DNA of 64,000 bases, taken from Shinella zoogloeoides (lineage in GTDB: Bacteria; Pseudomonadota; Alphaproteobacteria; Rhizobiales; Rhizobiaceae). The stretch is taken from NCBI RefSeq assembly GCF_033705735.1, contig NZ_CP131130.1, forward strand, positions 1,181,001-1,245,000, written 5' to 3'. How positions within the stretch are numbered: the stretch's first letter is position 1; every line of letters starts with the position of its first letter. Positions 16,647 through 24,423 of the stretch are shown here, piece after piece. The position numbers and the translations under genes are program-made. Below the pieces are notes generated by a model. That model saw only the letters and a list, made by a program, of their open reading frames with translations, did no database searches and was not told where the DNA came from.

Positions 16647-17123
16647 ATGGAATTGCTTTTGAAGGGTGTCGCGATCGGGATCGGCGCGACCGTGCTGATG
16701 GACGTCTGGGCTGTCGTCCTGTGGAAGGTTTTCCGCCAGGGGCGGCCGAACTGGGCGCCGGTCGGCCGATGGTTCTGGCATCTGAAGGACGGAACCGTCT
16801 TTCATGACGATATCGGCAGGGCCGAGCCTTATGCCGCCGAACTGGCGCTCGGCTGGATCGGCCACTATGCCGTCGGCATTCTCTATGGGGTCATTCTGGC
16901 TTTGGTCATGGGGGCAGGCTGGTTCGCGGCGCCCACTTTCCTGCCGGCATGGATTCTCGGCATCGTCACCGTCGGTGCCGGCTGGTTCCTGCTGCAGCCC
17001 GGCCTCGGCATTGGCGTCGCCGCCTCGAAACTGCCGAACGCCAATACGGTGCGGGCGCTCAATCTCGTCGCGCACACGGTCTTCGCCCTTGGGCTTTACG
17101 GCACGGCGTTGCTTCTTCGCTGA
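16647..17123 (+). CDS. DUF2938-family membrane protein
   Basis: A 158-residue protein with about four membrane segments (residues 5-25, 70-90, 95-118 and 135-155). The LMDVWAVVLWKV start, the GRWFWHLKDG loop and the GWIGHYAVGILYG segment match the DUF2938 family of uncharacterised bacterial membrane proteins. GAGGGGAA lies just before the ATG. A shared hairpin terminator separates it from the convergent RcnB-like gene. Confidence 0.8.
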   Translation: MELLLKGVAIGIGATVLMDVWAVVLWKVFRQGRPNWAPVGRWFWHLKDGTVFHDDIGRAEPYAAELALGWIGHYAVGILYGVILALVMGAGWFAAPTFLPAWILGIVTVGAGWFLLQPGLGIGVAASKLPNANTVRALNLVAHTVFALGLYGTALLLR

Positions 17124-17139
17124 TCGCTGGGCAAGGAAA

Positions 17140-17176
17140 AACGCCACCGCGGCGAAGGCTGCGGTGGCGTTTTGTT
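17140..17176. terminator. Bidirectional terminator
   Basis: ACGCCACCGC (17141-17150) pairs with GCGGTGGCGT (17161-17170). An A-run precedes it and a T-run follows it, so it serves both convergent genes. Confidence 0.85.
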
Positions 17177-17178
17177 TC

Positions 17179-17505
17179 TTAACGGGCGGCTGCGACGCCG
17201 AGGATGAGGCCGGTGGCGACGCTCATCAGGAGGTAGCTGTTGTCCACCTTCACCCACTGCTGGCCGCGGGCGGGCTTGCGCAGGCCGTAGCGGTGGTAGT
17301 CACGAACCGGCGGACGGCGCTTCCAGTCGGAATAACGTTCGCCCTTACGCCAGTTGTGGCGCTTCTTGTACTGCTGCTTCTTGTCCCAGGAGGAGGAGTA
17401 GCCGGGCTTGCGGTCGTGCCCGCCATACTGCTGGGCCTGCGCCATCGGCGCGGCGGCAAAGGAAAGGGCGACGGCGGCGAGAAGGGTGCGGGTGAAGATT
17501 TTCAT
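17179..17505 (-). CDS. RcnB-family periplasmic protein
   Basis: A 108-residue protein starting MKIFTRTLLAAVALSFAAAP, with a signal peptide cut after about residue 24 (AQA). The mature part is rich in Lys, Arg, Tyr and Trp, with RKGERYSDWKRR, VRDYHRYGLRKPARGQQWV and a final hydrophobic strand, the RcnB-like pattern. In E. coli RcnB affects nickel and cobalt homeostasis; most rhizobial homologues are uncharacterised. The upstream frame to 17616 is rejected because it would bury the signal peptide. Confidence 0.78.
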   Translation of the reverse strand: MKIFTRTLLAAVALSFAAAPMAQAQQYGGHDRKPGYSSSWDKKQQYKKRHNWRKGERYSDWKRRPPVRDYHRYGLRKPARGQQWVKVDNSYLLMSVATGLILGVAAAR

Positions 17506-17637
17506 CGTTGGGCTCCTTGTTGTCGGTGAGAGGACCCTATTGCCGGACCGATGAACGAAAACTGAATGAAAGATTACAATGCTGTAATGAAAACAGCCCC
17601 TTAACGCCTGTGGCAATTTGAAGGCAGGCCCGCTGCC

Positions 17638-18075
17638 TCACGCGGATGCGCGCGGCAGCGGAGCGGTTTCGATGGGGAAGGCCCGGTCGTAGGCGATGTT
17701 GAAGACGAAGGCATAGACCAGGTAGAAGGCAACGACCGATATATCGAGCAGCAGCGCCGTGAGGAGACTGATGCCGAGATACCACGCGATGAACGGGATG
17801 AGGATGACGATCAGCCCCGCCTCGAAGAGCCCCGTGTGAAGCACGCGGATCGCCATCGTCTTCTGCACGCTGCCGCGAAGGCGCAGCATGGTCCTGTCGA
17901 ACGCCAGGTTGAAGACGAAGTTCCAGATGGTCGCCGCCGTGGCGGAGACGATCCCGATCACGCCCATATGGCTCATCGGCTGGTCGAACAGCAGAGCGGC
18001 GCCCGGCGTGAAGATCGCAAGGCCGATGAGTTCGAACAAGACCGCGTGACGGACCCGGTCGCTGAAGCTGCGCAT
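17638..18075 (-). CDS. PACE-family efflux transporter (AceI-like)
   Basis: A 145-residue inner-membrane protein made of two tandem two-helix repeats. The repeat starts are RVRHAVLFELIGLAIFTPGA and KTMAIRVLHTGLFEAGLIVI, each with a Glu in the first helix as in the PACE (BTP) domain. Segment ends WNFVFNLAFDR and VYAFVFNIAYDR are diagnostic. Characterised members export biocides such as chlorhexidine by proton antiport. The gene is divergent from a LysR regulator 83 bases away, the usual PACE arrangement. Confidence 0.9.
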   Translation of the reverse strand: MRSFSDRVRHAVLFELIGLAIFTPGAALLFDQPMSHMGVIGIVSATAATIWNFVFNLAFDRTMLRLRGSVQKTMAIRVLHTGLFEAGLIVILIPFIAWYLGISLLTALLLDISVVAFYLVYAFVFNIAYDRAFPIETAPLPRASA

Positions 18076-18158
18076 TTCATGTCCTCGTTCGTTGTTGCGC
18101 TTACTTCTATCTGATATTCGTGGATGGAAAAGTTAGATACCATCTGGAATACGGATAG

Positions 18159-19091
18159 ATGACCGTCTCACTCGACCAGCTCGACGCCTTCGTCGCCGCC
18201 GCCGAACAGGGTTCGTTCTCCGCCGCCGCCCGGCATTTGCGCAAGGCGCAGTCGGCGGTGAGCCTGCTGGTCTCCTCGCTGGAGGACGATATCGGCGTAA
18301 AACTCTTCAGCCGCGCCACGCGCAATCCGACGCTCACGGAGGCGGGCAGGCGCCTGCTCCCCGAGGCAAGGCTCATCCTCGACCGCCGCGAGCACCTGAT
18401 CGGCGTGGCGCGCAGCTTCGAGGAGCATGTCGAAACGCGCCTGGCCGTGGCGGTCGACGAATTCTATCCCGAGCCGGCCATCGGCGCGCTTTTTGCCGCC
18501 TTCGCGCGGCGCTTTCCCCATGTCGAACTCGAATTGCTCTTTCCCTCCACCCGGGATGTCGCCGGGCTCGTTCTGGAGGGCAAGGTCGATCTCGGCGTGA
18601 TGTGGCGGGAAGACGACCTGCCGCCGACGCTCGGCTTCCACACCATCGGCTGGGTACCGCTTCTTCTCGTCTGCGGCCGCAACCACCCGCTGGCGGATGG
18701 CGCCGTGACCTGGGAGGAGCTTCGCCGCCACCGCCAGATCATGGTGGCCAAACGCAGCGACGGCGCGGAAACCCATCGGCTGCGCGTTGCCGCGGAAGTC
18801 TGGTGGGTCGAGAGCCATTGGGTGATCCTGCAGATCCTGCACAGGGGGATCGGCTGGGCGCTGATCCCCGCGCATATTCTCGGCAATTCGCCGCTCGCCA
18901 CGGAACTCGCGACGCCGCCGCTCCAGTTCGACGAAGGGGCGCATCCGGTTGCGCTCGAACTCATCTGGAACAAGCAGCGCCCCGCGGGGCCCGCGGCCAA
19001 ATGGCTGCGCGAGCAGTTCGCGGCGCTCGAAATCCGAATCGACGATGGCGAGGGGGTCTCGAAAGGCCCCGATATCTTCACCGTCCTGTGA
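18159..19091 (+). CDS. LysR-family regulator, probably of the PACE pump
   Basis: A 310-residue LysR-type regulator. The N-terminal winged helix-turn-helix is FVAAAEQGSFSAAARHLRKAQSAVS (about residues 10-35), followed by the linker helix and a substrate-binding domain from about residue 90. The 83-base shared intergenic region contains TATCT and AGATA half-sites about 20 bases apart that could be its binding site. Divergent placement suggests it controls the neighbouring pump; the inducer is unknown. Confidence 0.85.
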   Translation: MTVSLDQLDAFVAAAEQGSFSAAARHLRKAQSAVSLLVSSLEDDIGVKLFSRATRNPTLTEAGRRLLPEARLILDRREHLIGVARSFEEHVETRLAVAVDEFYPEPAIGALFAAFARRFPHVELELLFPSTRDVAGLVLEGKVDLGVMWREDDLPPTLGFHTIGWVPLLLVCGRNHPLADGAVTWEELRRHRQIMVAKRSDGAETHRLRVAAEVWWVESHWVILQILHRGIGWALIPAHILGNSPLATELATPPLQFDEGAHPVALELIWNKQRPAGPAAKWLREQFAALEIRIDDGEGVSKGPDIFTVL

Positions 19092-19198
19092 CCGTTCTGG
19101 CGCGGTCGGTCACGAAACGTTAGCCATAAGGTCAGTGTTTTAGGAACCGTTGAAATTCTCGCGAATTCCATCCCTGCAAGAGCGGAGGCGTGAGGAAG

Positions 19199-19453
19199 AT
19201 GAGTCAGCGTTTCGACGAACTCTATATCCGGCGATGCGAGCACCAGCAGATCATCGCCTTCTACAAGAAGCTTGTCGTGCAGATGTACCGCAAGCTGAAG
19301 GAGATGCAGGCGGGAAACGAAGCCGCGAGCGGGGTCGACATCCCGGCCGTCGGTTCGGCACCGCCGAGCACTTTTGCCGCCGGGCAGGCGCCCAATGTGG
19401 TCCGCGTGGATTTTCACCGGCGCGCAAAGGCGGCGCCGGGCCTGAAGGGCTGA
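19199..19453 (+). CDS. Small hypothetical protein with N-terminal helix
   Basis: An 84-residue soluble protein, MSQRFDELYIRRCEHQQIIA. The first 40 residues form a charged amphipathic helix (FYKKLVVQMYRKLKEMQAG), possibly a coiled coil, and the remainder is low-complexity. The ATG at 19199 is preferred over a GTG at 19190 because GGAGG lies 10 nt before the ATG. No family is recognised and no close operon partner is seen. Confidence 0.5.
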   Translation: MSQRFDELYIRRCEHQQIIAFYKKLVVQMYRKLKEMQAGNEAASGVDIPAVGSAPPSTFAAGQAPNVVRVDFHRRAKAAPGLKG

Positions 19454-19616
19454 ACGGCAGGACATGAGGAGGAGGGCGGGCGTATCCCCGGCCGCCGCAG
19501 GAAGCCGGCTTGCGTCCTGCCTGACCGACCGGATACTCTGAAGCTGCGCCGCCGCCGCCCGTCAGTGGGCAGGGCCAGCGCGCTTGAATGAATTGTCGAA
19601 AGGGCATCGAATATCC

Positions 19617-19931
19617 ATGAATACCAGCGAACCCGACACGTTGAGCGGAACGTATTTCACCGCTGACAATCCGGATGGCAGTTATGGCAGCGGTCAGGTG
19701 GTTCGGCTGGCCGCACCGGGCGTCTATCTTGTCCGCTACGAGGGGACGGAAGTGACGCTGCCCCTCGAACTCGTTTCCCTCGACGAGATGCTGGAAGCCA
19801 CGAGCGAGGGCTTCAAGGTGTGGCGCTTCTTCGACACGATCGAGGACAGGGAAAAATGGATGGAATGGCTCGACGCCCCCTCCAAGCCGCGCGTCATCTC
19901 TCTCGTCCGGCCGACGAACGAGCCGGAATAG
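19617..19931 (+). CDS. Hypothetical protein
   Basis: A 104-residue acidic soluble protein starting MNTSEPDTLSGTYFTADNPD. A beta-rich first half (GQVVRLAAPGVYLVRYEGTEVTLPLELV) is followed by a helical tail (SEGFKVWRFFDTIEDREKWMEWL). An AGGG about 13 nt before the ATG is a weak ribosome-binding site. No motif or family is recognised. Confidence 0.5.
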   Translation: MNTSEPDTLSGTYFTADNPDGSYGSGQVVRLAAPGVYLVRYEGTEVTLPLELVSLDEMLEATSEGFKVWRFFDTIEDREKWMEWLDAPSKPRVISLVRPTNEPE

Positions 19932-20022
19932 GCGGTCGAAGCCGCGCCGGCATTTTGCCGCCAGCTTTCCCGGACTGTCTTCCGCTTCAAGCCTGCCGAA
20001 TATGAACGAAACCATTCCCCAT

Positions 20023-20051
20023 TTCCCTTCTCCCCGGCAGGGAGAAGGGAA
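20023..20051. repeat. REP-like inverted repeat
   Basis: TTCCCTTCTCCC (20023-20034) and GGGAGAAGGGAA (20040-20051) form a 12-bp hairpin in the gap after 19931. Such CCCTTCTCCC palindromes are common in rhizobial intergenic DNA. It has no following T-run, so a repeat element is more likely than a terminator. Confidence 0.6.
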
Positions 20052-20207
20052 GGGTGATCACGTCGAACTGCGTATCTGCAAGCCCTGTCGAGACATGGGC
20101 CCTCGACACAACGCACGGTTCGAATATTAGTAATCTATCAAATGATAAGGATTCGGTGTAATATCCTGCGCACGCCGATGGGGCGCTGTTCGAGCCGGGG
20201 GATCGTC

Positions 20208-20612
20208 ATGCCGCAGCTTTCTCGCTTATTCTTCAAGACAGCCATCGTCTTTCTGATCGTGGGCATCGCCATGGGCCTGCAGATGGCGATCTCCGGCAAT
20301 CACAATGTCATTGCCGCCCACACCCACGCAAACCTTCTCGGCTGGGTGACGATGGCCCTGTTCGGCACCTATTATGCCTTCAATCCGGCCAAGGCCGAGA
20401 CGCGTTTCGCGCATCTGCAGTATCTGATCTACACGGCCGGCATAGCTGTGCTCGCGCCTTCGCTCTACGTCCTCTATCTCGGCTACGACGCGGCCGAGCC
20501 GGTGGCGGCGGTCAGTTCGCTGGTGGTCTTCGTCGGCGTGCTGATGTTCGCGGCGGTGGTCTATGGCAAGGAGCCGAAGTCGACCGTTCTCCCCAAGCGA
20601 ACGCTTGCCTGA
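20208..20612 (+). CDS. Four-helix membrane protein, oxidase subunit I-like
   Basis: A 134-residue protein with four hydrophobic segments (residues about 9-29, 38-57, 74-93 and 100-122). The second contains AHTHANLLGWV; a His pair before NLLGW recalls the helix-II heme-ligand region of heme-copper oxidase subunit I, but the protein is about a quarter of that size. It may bind heme or be a structural relative only. The start MPQLSRL follows GGGGGATC at about the right distance. Confidence 0.55.
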   Translation: MPQLSRLFFKTAIVFLIVGIAMGLQMAISGNHNVIAAHTHANLLGWVTMALFGTYYAFNPAKAETRFAHLQYLIYTAGIAVLAPSLYVLYLGYDAAEPVAAVSSLVVFVGVLMFAAVVYGKEPKSTVLPKRTLA

Positions 20613-20699
20613 TTTTTTGAGGGATTGCCGGGCGTGGAGTGCCTGCTCACGAAAATCGAAAGTCGATTCAATCGCTTGAGCGTCGATTTGAAGAGAGAG

Positions 20700-20773
20700 T
20701 GGAGGCCTCGCCCGGAATCGAACCGGGGTGCAAGGATTTGCAGTCCTCTGCGTAACCACTCCGCCACGAGGCC
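20700..20773 (-). tRNA. tRNA-Cys (GCA)
   Basis: A 74-base cloverleaf. Acceptor GGCCTCG pairs with CGAGGCC, the anticodon loop is CTGCAAA with GCA, the T-loop is GGTTCGATTCC, and CCA is encoded. Confidence 0.95.
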
Positions 20774-20906
20774 GTCCGTTTGCTATAAAGCGAGTGGTGC
20801 CGGGCGTTTAGAACGAATTTAGACAGGGTGCAAGAGGCATTCATGCCGAATGCCAAGCTTTTTTTGGAAGCGGCGGAAGGCGCGCCGGAAAGCACGCCGT
20901 TCCGGG

Positions 20907-21335
20907 TCATTGCGCCGATGCGCCTTCGAGGCCGACAAGGGCGATCTTGGCATAGCCGGCGCCGCGCAAGAGGTTCATCACGTCCATGACGCTGCCGTAG
21001 TCGACGGCCTTGTCGGCGCGCAGCAGGATGCGCGCATCCTTGTTGCCTTCCGTCACGGCGTCGATCTCAGGGCCGAAATTGTCGCGCGCGATCTCGCCGT
21101 TGCCGATGGAGACCGTGAGGTCCTTCTTCAGCGTCATGAAGACCGGCTTGTCCTCGCGCGGCGTCGGCTGGGCGACGGAGGAAGGCAGGTCGACATTGAT
21201 GTCGACGGTGGCGAGCGGGGCGGCCACCATGAAGATGATGAGCAGTACCAGCATGACGTCGATGAATGGCGTCACGTTGATTTCGCTGTTCTCCTCGAGG
21301 TCGTCGCCGCCGCCTTCCCTGATCTTGCTGGCCAT
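20907..21335 (-). CDS. exbD: TonB-system proton-channel subunit ExbD
   Basis: A 142-residue ExbD/TolR protein. The single membrane helix [20 protein letters not shown] (about residues 19-38) includes the conserved Asp used for proton passage. A periplasmic domain ends with [20 protein letters not shown]. It lies 4 bases after exbB on the same strand. With ExbB and TonB it powers uptake of iron complexes and other substrates across the outer membrane. ExbD rather than TolR is chosen because no tol genes are adjacent. Confidence 0.9.
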   Translation of the reverse strand: MASKIREGGGDDLEENSEINVTPFIDVMLVLLIIFMVAAPLATVDINVDLPSSVAQPTPREDKPVFMTLKKDLTVSIGNGEIARDNFGPEIDAVTEGNKDARILLRADKAVDYGSVMDVMNLLRGAGYAKIALVGLEGASAQ

Positions 21336-21339
21336 GGCG

Positions 21340-22374
<1,035 letters not shown>

Positions 22375-22485
22375 GTCTCAATTCAAGCGAAGCCCGCTCC
22401 GGGAATCGGGCGGACGCGGCCGGTGAAGGCCGCTAAAACCTGAGTGCTCAATACGACATTATGCGTATGACAGGCAATAATATGT

Positions 22486-22500
22486 TGAGTAATTTATTCA
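22486..22500 (-). promoter_or_regulatory. Candidate iron-responsive operator (RirA/IRO) upstream of exbBD
   Basis: TGAGTAATTTATTCA fits TGA-N9-TCA, the iron-responsive operator described for RirA in rhizobia. It lies in an AT-rich stretch before exbB, an iron-regulated gene in relatives. A short degenerate motif like this can occur by chance. Confidence 0.45.
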
Positions 22501-22655
22501 TGATAAGGTCAGATTGGCGAAGGGTGCTGTTTTTGCGCCGAGCGGCCCGCTGCCTATGGACACCCGCCCCGAAACCGCACTATGAGAATTGCAACGCATC
22601 CGGCGCGGGCCGGGCCTTTGCGCCGGTCTTCGCCGTTCATTCTTAAGGGCCAGAG

Positions 22656-23309
22656 ATGATTGACTACAATGCAGCGCGCACGAAGATGGTGGACAACCAG
22701 ATCCGTACGACGGATGTGACGTCGCACGAGGTGCTCGACGCCTTCCTCACCGTGCCGCGGGAAGAGTTCGTGCCGGCGGCGGCAAGGCCGCTCGCCTATA
22801 TCGACAACGACATCCAGCTTGCGCCCGGCCGTTATCTCATGGAGCCGTCGCCGCTCGCAAAGCTGATCCAGCTTGCCGATATCGCGGCGGCCGACGTCGT
22901 GCTGGAAGTCGGCTGCGGCACCGGCTACGCCTCGGCCGTCCTCTCCAGGCTCGGCAGCTCCGTCGTCGCGCTGGAAAGCGATGCGGCCCTTGCCGCGACG
23001 GCAACCGAAACGCTAGCCCGCCTCGGCTTCGACAATGTCGCGGTGGTGACTGGCGACCTGGAAGCCGGCTATGCGCCGGAAGCGCCCTATGACGTGATCT
23101 TCGTGCACGGCGCCGTCGAATATGTCACAGAGCCGCTTTTCGCGCAGCTACGTGACGGCGGACGCCTCGTCGTCGTCGAGGGTTACGGCAACGCCTCGCA
23201 GGCACGCCTCTATATCAAGGAAAGCGGCCGGGTTGCCGAGCGCAACGTCTTCAACACCGCCGTCAAGCCGCTTCCCGGCTTCCGCAAGGCGAAGGAATTC
23301 GTCTTCTGA
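22656..23309 (+). CDS. Protein-L-isoaspartate O-methyltransferase family protein
   Basis: A 217-residue PCMT-family methyltransferase. SAM motif I is LEVGCGTGYASAV (about residues 79-91), and the PREEFVPAAARPLAYIDNDI segment is typical of the family. It differs from the second, more standard Pcm at 44443-45099. In related rhizobia this gene stands before tolC; here the PopZ gene follows instead. The ATG at 22656 is preceded by GGGCCAGAG, a modest ribosome-binding site. It is followed by a strong terminator. Confidence 0.82.
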   Translation: MIDYNAARTKMVDNQIRTTDVTSHEVLDAFLTVPREEFVPAAARPLAYIDNDIQLAPGRYLMEPSPLAKLIQLADIAAADVVLEVGCGTGYASAVLSRLGSSVVALESDAALAATATETLARLGFDNVAVVTGDLEAGYAPEAPYDVIFVHGAVEYVTEPLFAQLRDGGRLVVVEGYGNASQARLYIKESGRVAERNVFNTAVKPLPGFRKAKEFVF

Positions 23310-23337
23310 GCTTTCCCGAAAGGGACGGACATCGAAA

Positions 23338-23372
23338 GGCCCGCCGCTCGTCCGGCGGGCCTTTGTTTTTTT
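23338..23372 (+). terminator. Intrinsic terminator after the PCMT-family gene
   Basis: GGCCCGCCG (23338-23346) pairs with CGGCGGGCC (23353-23361), followed by TTTGTTTTTTT. Confidence 0.9.
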
Positions 23373-23534
23373 GCGGGGCCGGCCCGGGCCTTGGCAGGCC
23401 AAACAAATCTGTGCATCACTTATAACACTTGATTCGCAGCGATTTAGTTCGCCGCCGAACTCGCCTAGGGTCTTCGGCATGTCCGGCACGCCTCCTGCGG
23501 CAGGTCGCGGACGCCGCAGAGAACGGGGATAGAA

Positions 23535-24284
23535 ATGGCTCAGCCGAATGTAGCGCGTGAACCGTCCATGGATGAAATCCTGGCGTCCATCCGCAAGATC
23601 ATCGAGAACAACGAAGCGCAGCCGGACCTGGCCCACGATGCCGGCGAGGACGACGGCTTCGACATCACCACCGAGAGCCATTCGAGCCTGCTGGACAGCC
23701 CCGTCGTGGTCGACCGCTTCCATGCCGAGGAGCAGCATTCCGCCATCGTCCAGCCGATCCATCGGCCGGAGCAGGGCGCGCAGCCGGCCATGTCGCTGGC
23801 CGATGTCGCCGCGCGCGTGCGCGCCGCCTCCGAGCGCCATGTCGCCGCTAACCGAGAGACGGCCGAAACCTTGCCGATCGAGCCGGCCCCGGCCATCGCC
23901 CGCGAGCAGAATCCGCTGATGACCGCGCGCATGGCCGCGACGGCAAGCCATGATGCGCCCGCGCCGCAGCCTGCCGAGAAGATCGAACCGGTCGAGGAAC
24001 GCATCGAGGCCTTCGCCCCGGCGGTGGAGATCAACACCGAGGACGCAGCGCCCGGCCGGGATATCGCCGCGCTCGTCTCGCCGGCCGTCGGCGAGCGTGT
24101 CGCCCAGTCCTTCGGCGCGCTGGCGGAAGCCCTCGATGCCGGCCCGCGCCGTTCCTTCGATGAGATCGCCGAGGACATGCTGCGCCCGATGCTGCAGGAA
24201 TGGCTCGACGACAACCTGCCGACCCTCGTGGAGCGGCTGGTGCGCGAGGAGATCGAGCGGGTGGCGCGCGGCCCCCGCCGCTGA
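23535..24284 (+). CDS. popZ: PopZ family (DUF2497) polar organising protein
   Basis: A 249-residue acidic protein. The N-terminal helix EPSMDEILASIRKIIENNE (about residues 9-27) and the C-terminal RSFDEIAEDMLRPMLQEWLDDNLPTLVERLV (cited by its ends, about 210-240) are the two conserved PopZ regions. The middle is Pro/Glu/Ala-rich and disordered, as in the family. PopZ assembles at cell poles and anchors the chromosome origin; in Agrobacterium it acts at the growing pole. It lies upstream of valS as in other rhizobia. Confidence 0.85.
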   Translation: MAQPNVAREPSMDEILASIRKIIENNEAQPDLAHDAGEDDGFDITTESHSSLLDSPVVVDRFHAEEQHSAIVQPIHRPEQGAQPAMSLADVAARVRAASERHVAANRETAETLPIEPAPAIAREQNPLMTARMAATASHDAPAPQPAEKIEPVEERIEAFAPAVEINTEDAAPGRDIAALVSPAVGERVAQSFGALAEALDAGPRRSFDEIAEDMLRPMLQEWLDDNLPTLVERLVREEIERVARGPRR

Positions 24285-24318
24285 TCGCCGCCGCTTTTCT
24301 TCACCGAAAAGACGATTT

Positions 24319-24350
24319 GAGCCGCGCCGAACCCCCGGCGCGGCTTTTCT
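24319..24350 (+). terminator. Intrinsic terminator after popZ
   Basis: AGCCGCGCCG (24320-24329) pairs with CGGCGCGGCT (24336-24345), followed by TTTTCTTCT. Confidence 0.85.
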
Positions 24351-24423
24351 TCTGATATTGTTGACTTCATGCCGGCCATCCGGTTTACAAAACCCACCGA
24401 CAAACAGCAGGCCACGCACGAAA

